A DNA stretch of 39,700 nucleotides. Origin: Paulinella micropora (Eukaryota; Cercozoa; Imbricatea; Euglyphida). The translations under genes and the position numbers were made by a program. Position 1 is the stretch's first letter. Every line of letters starts with the position of its first letter. The notes below the pieces were generated by a model. The model saw nothing but the letters and a program-made list of their open reading frames with translations, did not search any database and was not told the origin of the DNA. Where the stretch lies: assembly GCA_009731375.1 (NCBI GenBank), contig BJOX01000187.1, positions 140,225-179,924 on the forward strand. Reading direction: 5' to 3'. Positions 30,887 through 39,700 of this stretch are shown piece after piece.

Positions 30887-30930
30887 GTCTTGAGCGCTGG
30901 GTATGCCTTGGTCAACATCAGTAAGGAGTG
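30887..30930 (+). repeat. Truncated exon-22 copy
   Basis: TTACGTTAG plus the first 44 bases of exon 22 (VLSAGYALVNISKE), then T-rich sequence and the true exon 71 bp later: a short tandem duplication. Confidence 0.85.
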
Positions 30931-30957
30931 TTCTTATTTTTTATTATTTTACGTTAG

Positions 30958-31074
30958 GTCCTGAGCGCTGGGTATGCCTTGGTCAACCTCAGTAAGGAGT
31001 GGCATACACGGCCGTCCCAATCGTCCACGCCACCCGGACCGCAAATATCGCAGCCAATGCCACCACCCGCCATG
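30958..31074 (+). CDS. VPS50: VPS50 exon 22
   Basis: The acceptor is tacgttag. Thirty-nine codons, VLSAGYALVNLSKEW, then a Pro/Ser/Gln-rich tail ending PMPPPAM before GTCATC. The donor is weak; the reading frame stays open a little further. Confidence 0.65.
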
Positions 31075-31084
31075 GTCATCAGAA

Positions 31085-31171
31085 TATATATATATTTATA
31101 TAATATATATATAATATATATATATATGTATATATATATACATATATATATACATATATATATATACGTAT

Positions 31172-31239
<68 letters not shown>

Positions 31240-31303
31240 GTAGGTAGGTAGGTAGGTAGGTAGGTAGGTAGGTAGATAGATAGATAGAATAGAATAGAAT
31301 AGA

Positions 31304-31359
<56 letters not shown>

Positions 31360-31370
31360 CTTAGCTAGCT

Positions 31371-31435
<65 letters not shown>

Positions 31436-31453
31436 CTTAGCTAGCTAGCTAAG

Positions 31454-31496
<43 letters not shown>

Positions 31497-31592
31497 CCTA
31501 TCTACCTACCTACCTACCTACCTATCTATCTATCTATCTATCTATCCATCTATCCATCCATCCATCCATCCATCCATCCATCCATCCATCCA
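31085..31592. repeat. GATA/GGTA array folding back on TATC/CTAC array
   Basis: The plus-strand GATA half and TATC half meet at a perfect palindrome centred near 31444. Confidence 0.9.
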
Positions 31593-31720
31593 TACCTTAT
31601 CGACAAATGACGGCTTGTTGCGACCAATTTGTTGGTGGCCGGAATACTTAAACATACCTTAGTCCTGCCAAATATTATATCACGCGGCGAGCCGATACAC
31701 GAGTATTAATACATCCACAG

Positions 31721-31882
31721 GTGCCCCCCGGCCGGCATTTACGCACCGCACTGCGTGACAAGGCCCTAGAGTACGTAGCTTCCTTCCACCGCGACTCCTT
31801 CAAGAACCTTAGGGCACAGCTAGAGAACGAGCTCTGGCTTGTACTGCCGTTGGCTGCTGATTTCTCGCTTCAACACATACAG
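31721..31882 (+). CDS. VPS50: VPS50 exon 23
   Basis: The acceptor is catccacag and the donor CAG|GTCCAT. Fifty-four codons include LRTALRDKALEYVASFHRDS, then FKNLRAQLENELW. The alternating LR..KAL.(Y/F)...FH pattern followed by a helix and LE.E.W is the clearest VPS50 signature in the window. Phase 0 to 0. Confidence 0.85.
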
Positions 31883-31951
31883 GTCCATGAGCATTCTATA
31901 TATATATATATATACATATATACATATATATGTATATATATATATGTATAT

Positions 31952-31998
31952 GTCTGGTACTGCCTTTGGCTGCTGACTTCTCCCTACAACACATACAG
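31952..31998 (+). repeat. Downstream copy of exon-23 3' end plus donor
   Basis: CTGGTACTGCCTTTGGCTGC to CACATACAG|GTCAGC repeats the last ~47 bases of exon 23 with synonymous-looking changes and a donor, 70 bp after the real exon. Confidence 0.85.
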
Positions 31999-32007
31999 GT
32001 CAGCCAG

Positions 32008-32053
<46 letters not shown>

Positions 32054-32074
32054 ATATATATGTATATATATATG

Positions 32075-32121
<47 letters not shown>

Positions 32122-32362
32122 ATGTTGTGTTATGTTATGTTATGTCATGTTATGTTATGTCAAGTTATGCTATGTTATGTTACATAACATGGTTATAATA
32201 CATAACATGTTATCTTATGTCATGTCATATTATGTCATGTTATGTCATGTTATGTTCTGTTCTGTTATGTTCTGTTCTGTTCTGTATGTTCTGCGTCTGT
32301 TCTGTTCTGTTCTGTTCTGTTCTGTAATGTTTTGTTCTGTTCTATTCTGTTTATACCTCCAG

Positions 32363-32411
32363 GAGCTAGTTTAATTACAAACGTACACCCGAAACGCCGA
32401 CCACTGCTGAC

Positions 32412-32450
<39 letters not shown>

Positions 32451-32473
32451 CCTCCCTACATATCTATTTATAC

Positions 32474-32506
<33 letters not shown>

Positions 32507-32543
32507 CCTACCTACCTACCTATCTACCTACCTACCTACCTAC

Positions 32544-32606
<63 letters not shown>

Positions 32607-32639
32607 CCTACCTACCTACCTACCTACCTACCTACCTAC

Positions 32640-32682
<43 letters not shown>

Positions 32683-32772
32683 CCTACCTACCTACCTATC
32701 TATCTATCTATCTAGGAACTACGCATTGAGTCTAAGCGCAGGCGCGCGCCCGACACCCCCACCACTGCTGAC

Positions 32773-32815
<43 letters not shown>

Positions 32816-32840
32816 ACTATCTATCTACCTACCTACCTAC

Positions 32841-32916
<76 letters not shown>

Positions 32917-32917
32917 A

Positions 32918-32951
<34 letters not shown>

Positions 32952-33037
32952 CCTATCTACCTACCTATCTATATATAGAAACTACGCATCGAGTCTAAGC
33001 GCAGGCGCACCCCCGACCCCCCCCACCACTGCTGACC
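32363..33037 (+). repeat. Three truncated exon-24 copies with acceptors
   Basis: The copies at 32363-32412 (diverged, with TAA in frame), 32716-32773 and 32979-33037 each follow AG, and all stop at ACTGCTGACC before passing into TATC repeat. The copies that keep the Arg-rich segment carry AAGCGCAGGCGC; lengths of the C runs differ, so frames differ. Confidence 0.85.
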
Positions 33038-33043
33038 TATCTG

Positions 33044-33079
<36 letters not shown>

Positions 33080-33106
33080 CCTACCTACCTACCTATCTAT
33101 ATCTAG

Positions 33107-33238
33107 GAACTACGCATAGAGTCTAAGCGCAGGCGCGCCCCCGACACCCCCCCCACTGCTGACTCTGAGAAGGAGGGAGAGAAGAAAGAGGGAGAGAAGA
33201 AGGAAAGCACTCAGAACAGTGCTCTTCTAGACGGCTTC
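33107..33238 (+). CDS. VPS50: VPS50 exon 24
   Basis: The acceptor is tatatctag and the donor TTC|GTAAAA. Forty-four codons start [20 protein letters not shown], continue with an EKEGEKKEGEKK repeat and end NSALLDGF. This charged linker lies where VPS50 proteins are poorly conserved. Confidence 0.7.
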
Positions 33239-33251
33239 GTAAAAGGCAAAC

Positions 33252-33355
33252 TATCTTTCCTATCTATCTATCCTATCTTATCCTATCATATCATATCCCT
33301 ATCCCTATCCCTATCCCTATTCCTATCCTTATCCCTATCCCTATCCCTATCCCTA

Positions 33356-33390
<35 letters not shown>

Positions 33391-33830
33391 ATCCCTACCT
33401 ATTCCTATCCCTATCTCTGTCCCTGTCCCTGTCCCTGTCCCTACCCCTACCCCTACCCCTACCCCTACCCCTATCCCTATCCCTATCCCTATCCCTATCC
33501 CTGTCCCTGTCCCTTTCCCTGTCCCTGTCCCTATCCCTGTCCCTGGTCCCTATCCCTGATCCTGATCCTGATCCTAATCCCAATGCCCTAATCCCTCTAA
33601 TCCCAATAATCCTAATCATCCTGATCATCCCAATAATCTTAATATCCTCATCATCCTGATCCTGATCCTAATCCTGATCCTAATCTTAATCCTTATCCTT
33701 ATCCTAATCGTAATCCTAATCCTAATCCAAATCCTAATCCTGATCCTAGTCCTGATTAATCCTAATCCTAATCCTAATCCTAATCCTAATCCTAATCCTA
33801 ATCCTAATCCTATCCTATCCTATCTACCTA
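33252..33830. repeat. Drifting CCCTAT/CCCTGT/CCCTAC/CCTGAT/CCTAAT hexamers
   Basis: Hexamers change in ordered blocks from CCCTAT through CCCTGT and CCCTAC to CCTAAT, in intron 24. Confidence 0.9.
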
Positions 33831-34280
33831 CCTATCTACCTATCTAGCTATCTCTATCGATCCATCTACAGGCAAGAACCTGTTTGAGTTGAACGCAGAG
33901 GGGATGGAAGCAGTTTACATATCCTATCTACCTATCTATTACCTATCTATCTATCTATCTATCTCTATCGATCCATCTACAGGCAAGAACCTCTTTGACT
34001 TGAACGCAGAGTGGATGGTAGCAGTGTACCTATCATATCTACCTACCTATCTACCTATCTACCTATCTATATCGATCTATCCACAGGCAAGAACCTCTTT
34101 GACTTGAACGCAGAGGGGATGGTAGCATTGTACACTACCTACCTGTCTACCTATCTACCTATCTCTATCGATCCATCTACCGGCAAGAACCTCTTTGAGC
34201 TAAACGCAGAGGGGATGGTAGCAGTGTACATATCCTATCTATCTATCTATCCATCTATCTATCCATCTATCTATCCATCC

Positions 34281-34324
<44 letters not shown>

Positions 34325-34510
34325 CGATCCATCTACAGGCAAGAACCTGTTTGAGTTGAACACAGAGGGGATGGTAGCAGTGTACACTACCTACCTGTCT
34401 ACCTATCTACCCATCTACCTATCTCTATCGATCTATCTACAGGCAAGAACCTGTTTGAGTTGAACGCAGAGGGGATGGTAGCAGTGTACATATCCTATCT
34501 ATCTACCTAC

Positions 34511-34613
<103 letters not shown>

Positions 34614-34718
34614 CCTACCTACCTATCTCTATCGATCCATCTACAGGGAAGAACCTGTTTGAGTTGAACGCAGAGGGGATGGTAGCAGTATACCTATCCT
34701 ATCTACCTACCTACCTAC

Positions 34719-34756
<38 letters not shown>

Positions 34757-34757
34757 G

Positions 34758-34833
<76 letters not shown>

Positions 34834-34847
34834 CCTACCTACCTACA

Positions 34848-34893
<46 letters not shown>

Positions 34894-34978
34894 CCTACCT
34901 GCCTATCTCTATCGATCCATCTACAGGCAAGAACCTGTTTGAGCTAAACGCAGAGGGGATGGTAGCAGTGTACCTATC

Positions 34979-35040
<62 letters not shown>

Positions 35041-35355
35041 CTATCGATCCATCTACAGGCAAGAACCTCTTTGACTTGAACGCAGAGGGGATGGTAGCAG
35101 TGTACCTATCATATCTACCTACCTATCTACCTATCTACCTATCTATATCGATCTATCCACAGGCAAGAACCTCTTTGAGTTGAACGCAGAGGGGATGGTA
35201 GCAGTGTACACTACCTACCTGTCTACCTGTCTACCTATCTACCTATCTCTATCGATCTATCACAGGCAAGAACCTCTTTGACTTGAACGCAGAGGGGATG
35301 GTAGCAATATACACATCCCATCTACCTATCTATCTATCTATCTATCTATCTATCT

Positions 35356-35630
35356 GTGCTCTGTCGGTTTATACTAGACTGTCGAACAGTCTCGAAACTC
35401 CATCTGCTTACTGGGCCCTCTGTAATGGAGGTGGGAGCTCGTTCTGCAAGGGGCGCTTATGGAACGAGCCCTGGCCCCGCCTGGTACTAGGGAGCTTTGG
35501 TATCGCCTGTATCAGTCCCTTCCGTGCAAACATCACGGCTTAGCTGGGCATCGGGTCAATACTTTATTCACAGACTTCCTTGGTTGACGAAATCAGAAGC
35601 TCCTTTTTTCTGACATTAGTCGATATCTCA
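35356..35630 (+). mobile_element. Dispersed retroposon-like repeat, copy C (5'-shortened)
   Basis: Starts at GTGCTCTGTCGG, about 40 bp inside copy A, and keeps the same 3' end and (CTAT)n tail. It sits inside the exon-25 array. Confidence 0.75.
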
Positions 35631-36232
35631 TCTATCTATCTATCTATCTATCTGTCTATCTATCTGTCTATCTATCTATCCACCTACCTACCTACCTATG
35701 TCTATCGATCCATCTACAGGCAAGAACCTGTTTGAGTTGAACGCAGAGGGTATGGTAGCAGTGTACACTACCTACCTGTCTACCTATCTATCTATCTACC
35801 AATCTCTATCGATCTATCCACAGGCAAGAACCTGTTTGAGTTGAACGCAGAGGGGATGGTAGCAGTGTACACTACCTACCTGTCTACCCATCTACCCATC
35901 TACCTATCTCAATCGATCCATCTACAGGCAAGAACCTGTTTGAGTTGAACTCAGAGGGGATGGTAGCAGTGTACACTATCTACCTGTCTACCTATCTATC
36001 TATCTACCTATCTCTATCGATCCATCTACAGGCAAAAATCTGTTTGAGTTGAACGCAGAGGGGATGGTAGCAGTGTACATATCCTATCTACCTACCTATC
36101 TACCTATCTACCTATCTCTATCGATCCATCTACAGGCAAAGTTCCTGTTTGAGTTGAACGCAGAGGGGATGGTAGCAGTGTACACTACCTACCTGTCTAC
36201 CTATCTACCTATCTCTATCGATCCATCTACAG

Positions 36233-36275
36233 GCAAGAACCTGTTTGAGTTGAACGCAGAGGGTATGGTAGCAGT
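36233..36275 (+). CDS. VPS50: VPS50 exon 25 (last acceptor-bearing copy; choice uncertain)
   Basis: The core is [13 protein letters not shown] followed by GT, with GTACAC as a candidate donor that gives the two-base phase needed by exon 26. Entry phase from exon 24 fits if splicing occurs at GGCAAG|AACC and not at CTACAG. Alternatively the exon extends through [11 protein letters not shown] to GTCTAT, but that breaks the join to exon 26. Which copy is used cannot be told from sequence. Confidence 0.45.
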
Positions 36276-36321
36276 GTACACTCGTACTGCGGACCCCGAG
36301 GCAGACTTACCTGGTCTATCT

Positions 36322-36382
<61 letters not shown>

Positions 36383-36419
36383 GGATGGATGGATGGATGG
36401 ATGGATGGATGGATGGATG

Positions 36420-36482
<63 letters not shown>

Positions 36483-36579
36483 GGATGGATAGAGATAAAT
36501 CGATAGATCGATAGATCGATAGATCGATAGGTAGGTAGGTAGGTAGGTAGATAGACAGACAGACAGACAGATAGATAGG

Positions 36580-36640
<61 letters not shown>

Positions 36641-36657
36641 CGATCGATCGATCGATC

Positions 36658-36725
<68 letters not shown>

Positions 36726-36727
<2 letters not shown>

Positions 36728-36805
36728 GTTGAACGCAGAGGGGATGGTAGTAGTGTACACTCGCACGGTGGACCGCGAAGCGGATTTACTTGGTCTATCT
36801 TAGAT

Positions 36806-36857
<52 letters not shown>

Positions 36858-36858
36858 C

Positions 36859-36893
<35 letters not shown>

Positions 36894-36941
36894 CGATAGG
36901 TAGGTAGGTAGGTAGGTAGGTAGATAGACAGACAGACAGAC

Positions 36942-37024
<83 letters not shown>

Positions 37025-37091
37025 GTTGAACACAGAGGGTATGGTAGCAGTGTACACTCGCACTGCGGACCCCGAAGCGGATTTACCTCGC
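36726..37091 (+). repeat. Downstream exon-25 3'-part copies
   Basis: Copies at about 36726-36799 and 37022-37091 start inside the core (GAGTTGAAC) and keep the extension encoding YTRT.DPEADL. A remnant (CGGACCCCGAAG) sits at 38803. They lack an acceptor and lie in GATA repeats after the acceptor-bearing array. Confidence 0.8.
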
Positions 37092-37137
<46 letters not shown>

Positions 37138-37189
37138 CGTATGTGTGTGAGTGTGAGAGGATAATACTTAGTTCGTCCCCCTCTCTCCA

Positions 37190-37231
37190 TCGCTGCGCTG
37201 CGTGGGCGCCTATCATTTCACCCTCATACAT
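37190..37231 (+). repeat. Truncated exon-26 copy with mutated acceptor
   Basis: CCTCTCTCCAT precedes CGCTGCGCTGCGTGG...CATGGC: the same sequence as exon 26, but the acceptor CAG has become CAT and three bases are inserted. Confidence 0.8.
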
Positions 37232-37247
37232 GGCCATCCATCCATCC

Positions 37248-37291
<44 letters not shown>

Positions 37292-37351
37292 GTCTATCTA
37301 TCTATCTATCTATCTATCCATCCATCCATCTATCTATCTATCTATCTATCC

Positions 37352-37391
<40 letters not shown>

Positions 37392-37539
37392 ATCTATCTA
37401 TCCATCTATCTATATATCTATCCATCTATCTATCTATCCATCTATCTATCTATCTATCCATCCATCTATCTATCTATCTATCTATCTCATATGTGTGTGT
37501 GTTAGAGGATAATATCTTGGTTCGTCCCCCTCTCTCCAG

Positions 37540-37607
37540 CGCTGCGTGGCCTCCTATCATTTCACCCTCGTGCATGGCTGTGGCAAGATACATGGGCAAG
37601 TACATCG
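37540..37607 (+). CDS. VPS50: VPS50 exon 26
   Basis: The acceptor is ctctctccag and the donor ATCG|GTATCT. In the phase set by exon 27 it reads AAWPPIISPSCMAVARYMGK then YI. The GKYI motif followed by a hydrophobic-Met segment matches VPS50/GARP subunits. Confidence 0.7.
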
Positions 37608-37608
37608 G

Positions 37609-37616
<8 letters not shown>

Positions 37617-37680
<64 letters not shown>

Positions 37681-37691
37681 ATGTATGTATG

Positions 37692-37725
<34 letters not shown>

Positions 37726-37809
37726 TGTATGTATGTATGTATGTATGTATGTATGTATGTGTGTGTATGTATGTATATCCATCTATCCATCTATCTATCT
37801 ATCTATCTG

Positions 37810-37845
<36 letters not shown>

Positions 37846-37946
37846 CCTACCTATCTATCTATCTATCTATCTATCTATCCATCTAACCATCCATCTATCT
37901 ATCTATCTATCTATCTATCTACCTACCTACCTACCTACCTACCTAC

Positions 37947-37989
<43 letters not shown>

Positions 37990-38031
37990 CCTACCTACCT
38001 ACCTACCTACCTACCTACCTACCTACCTACC
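37617..38031. repeat. CT, AT, TGTA, TCTA, CTAC arrays, intron 26
   Basis: Pure blocks in sequence up to the 422-N gap. Confidence 0.95.
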
Positions 38032-38453
38032 NNNNNNNNNNNNNNNNNNNNNNNNNNNNNNNNNNNNNNNNNNNNNNNNNNNNNNNNNNNNNNNNNNNNN
38101 NNNNNNNNNNNNNNNNNNNNNNNNNNNNNNNNNNNNNNNNNNNNNNNNNNNNNNNNNNNNNNNNNNNNNNNNNNNNNNNNNNNNNNNNNNNNNNNNNNNN
38201 NNNNNNNNNNNNNNNNNNNNNNNNNNNNNNNNNNNNNNNNNNNNNNNNNNNNNNNNNNNNNNNNNNNNNNNNNNNNNNNNNNNNNNNNNNNNNNNNNNNN
38301 NNNNNNNNNNNNNNNNNNNNNNNNNNNNNNNNNNNNNNNNNNNNNNNNNNNNNNNNNNNNNNNNNNNNNNNNNNNNNNNNNNNNNNNNNNNNNNNNNNNN
38401 NNNNNNNNNNNNNNNNNNNNNNNNNNNNNNNNNNNNNNNNNNNNNNNNNNNNN

Positions 38454-38728
38454 CAGTGCTCTGTCGGTTTATGCTAGACTGTCGACAGTCTCGAAACTCC
38501 ATCTGCTTACTGGGTCCTCTGTAACGGAGGTGGGAGCTCGTTCTGCAAGGGGCGCTTATGGAACGAGCCCTGGCCCCGCCTGGTACTAGGGAGATTTGGT
38601 ATCGCCTGTATCAGTCCCTTCCGTGCAAACATCACGGCTTAGCTGGGCATCGGGTAAATACTTTACCCACAGACTTCCTTGGTTGACGAAATCAGAAGCT
38701 CCTTTTTTCTGACATTAGTCGATATTTC

Positions 38729-38730
<2 letters not shown>
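38454..38730 (+). mobile_element. Dispersed retroposon-like repeat, copy D
   Basis: Emerges from a gap at CAGTGCTCTG and runs to the common 3' end and (CTAT)n tail. The hairpin loop is shortened to the perfect palindrome AGACTGTCGACAGTCT. Confidence 0.75.
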
Positions 38731-38776
<46 letters not shown>

Positions 38777-38827
38777 GTATATATATATATATACCCTCGC
38801 GCGCCGGACCCCGAAGTTATCTATCTA

Positions 38828-38878
<51 letters not shown>

Positions 38879-38941
38879 CCTATCTATCTATCTATCTGCC
38901 TACCTACTTACCTACCTACCTATCTATCCATCCATCTATCC

Positions 38942-39004
<63 letters not shown>

Positions 39005-39045
39005 CATCCATCCATCCATCTATCTATCTATCTATCTATCTATCC

Positions 39046-39094
<49 letters not shown>

Positions 39095-39095
39095 G

Positions 39096-39129
39096 GCGTC
39101 ATGCGGGATTTGCCGCCCTTAGCCTCCCG
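39096..39129 (+). CDS. VPS50: VPS50 exon 27 (last in window)
   Basis: The acceptor is tatctag and the donor CG|GTATGT. GC completes Gly, then [10 protein letters not shown] and two bases. Spliced to exon 26 it gives [15 protein letters not shown]. Confidence 0.7.
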
Positions 39130-39137
39130 GTATGTGT

Positions 39138-39138
<1 letters not shown>

Positions 39139-39194
<56 letters not shown>

Positions 39195-39213
39195 GTATCT
39201 ATCTATCTATCTA

Positions 39214-39257
<44 letters not shown>

Positions 39258-39293
39258 ACCTATCTCATCTATCTCATCTATCTCATCTATCTC

Positions 39294-39350
<57 letters not shown>

Positions 39351-39402
39351 CCTATCTATCTATCTACCTACCTACCTATCTATCTATCTATCTTAGTAGC
39401 TA

Positions 39403-39472
<70 letters not shown>
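39139..39472. repeat. (TCTA)n with CTGT, CTCAT and CTAC blocks
   Basis: Starts shortly after the exon 27 donor and ends at the retroelement fragment. Confidence 0.95.
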
Positions 39473-39474
<2 letters not shown>

Positions 39475-39475
39475 G

Positions 39476-39700
39476 TCATTTCATCGACCATCCCTGCTTG
39501 ACACTGCAAACGATTGGCAACTCCAAACCCAATACACCGGTTCTGAGCAAGCCTTTCCTGTCCACATTTGTGTCACTGACCTCCGCCCCGATATCGTTGT
39601 CTGGTCACTGTCTACCAAGATATGTATTCTGATCGAGCTAACGTGCCCGGTCGAGGAAAACATCCTTGACGCACGAGCCTACAAGACCAACCGATACAAC
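39476..39700 (+). CDS. Retroelement-associated PD-(D/E)XK-like domain fragment
   Basis: An open frame from just after TAG at 39473 to the window end: 75 residues including LRPDIVVWS, then [15 protein letters not shown] and AYKTNRYN. The RPD(I/M)V(I/V)WS...(V/I)ELT.P.E..(I/A)...K..(K/R)Y pattern is one I know from domains next to reverse transcriptases in cnidarian and mollusc mobile elements. No start codon; truncated on the left by (TCTA)n. It may be an insertion in the last intron. Confidence 0.55.

Noticed and set aside
33252-33830. Interstitial telomere
   Set aside because: Units are CCCTAT, CCCTGT, CCCTAC and CCTAAT; none is a standard telomere unit in a long run.

Overview
This window is eukaryotic nuclear DNA and not prokaryotic: coding sequence occurs only as short exons (30-190 bp) with GT...AG borders and matching codon phase, separated by introns made almost wholly of tetra-, penta- and hexanucleotide repeats (ATCT/CTAC/CTGT, ACAT, TTTA, CT, ATC and others). 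The species cannot be named from the sequence; a microsatellite-rich protist or alga is one possibility. Eleven N gaps lie inside or next to repeats.

Layout. (1) 1-6253, minus strand: five exons of an unrecognised protein that join in one frame. It has a Ser-rich first exon (5298-6253) and a Cys-rich remainder, and it runs off the left edge. (2) 6254-7422: the region between two head-to-head genes, with GTT, CTAC and GGTA repeats and about 500 bp of non-repetitive DNA. (3) 7423-39129, plus strand: a gene of at least 27 exons, about 2.2 kb of coding sequence in about 32 kb. I identify it as VPS50/syndetin (CCDC132), the EARP-specific subunit in endosome-to-surface recycling, because the spliced translation matches conserved blocks I remember from that family. 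Its 3' end, which should hold the conserved C-terminal domain, lies beyond the window. (4) 39476-39700: an open fragment resembling a PD-(D/E)XK-like domain carried by metazoan reverse-transcribing elements.

The most unusual structure is systematic: many exons are accompanied by truncated copies of themselves scattered through the neighbouring microsatellite. Copies upstream of the true exon keep the acceptor site plus the exon start. Copies downstream keep the exon end plus the donor site. Seventeen acceptor-bearing copies of one exon occur at 33872-36290, about ten of another at 16028-18751, seven of another at 25649-26464 and six of another at 20017-22321. I infer that tandem duplication driven by the intronic repeats runs over the exon edges and leaves fields of decoy splice sites. 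In addition, two dispersed repeat families carry (ATCT)n at a fixed 3' end and have variable 5' ends, like retroposons, and may seed the dominant microsatellite.
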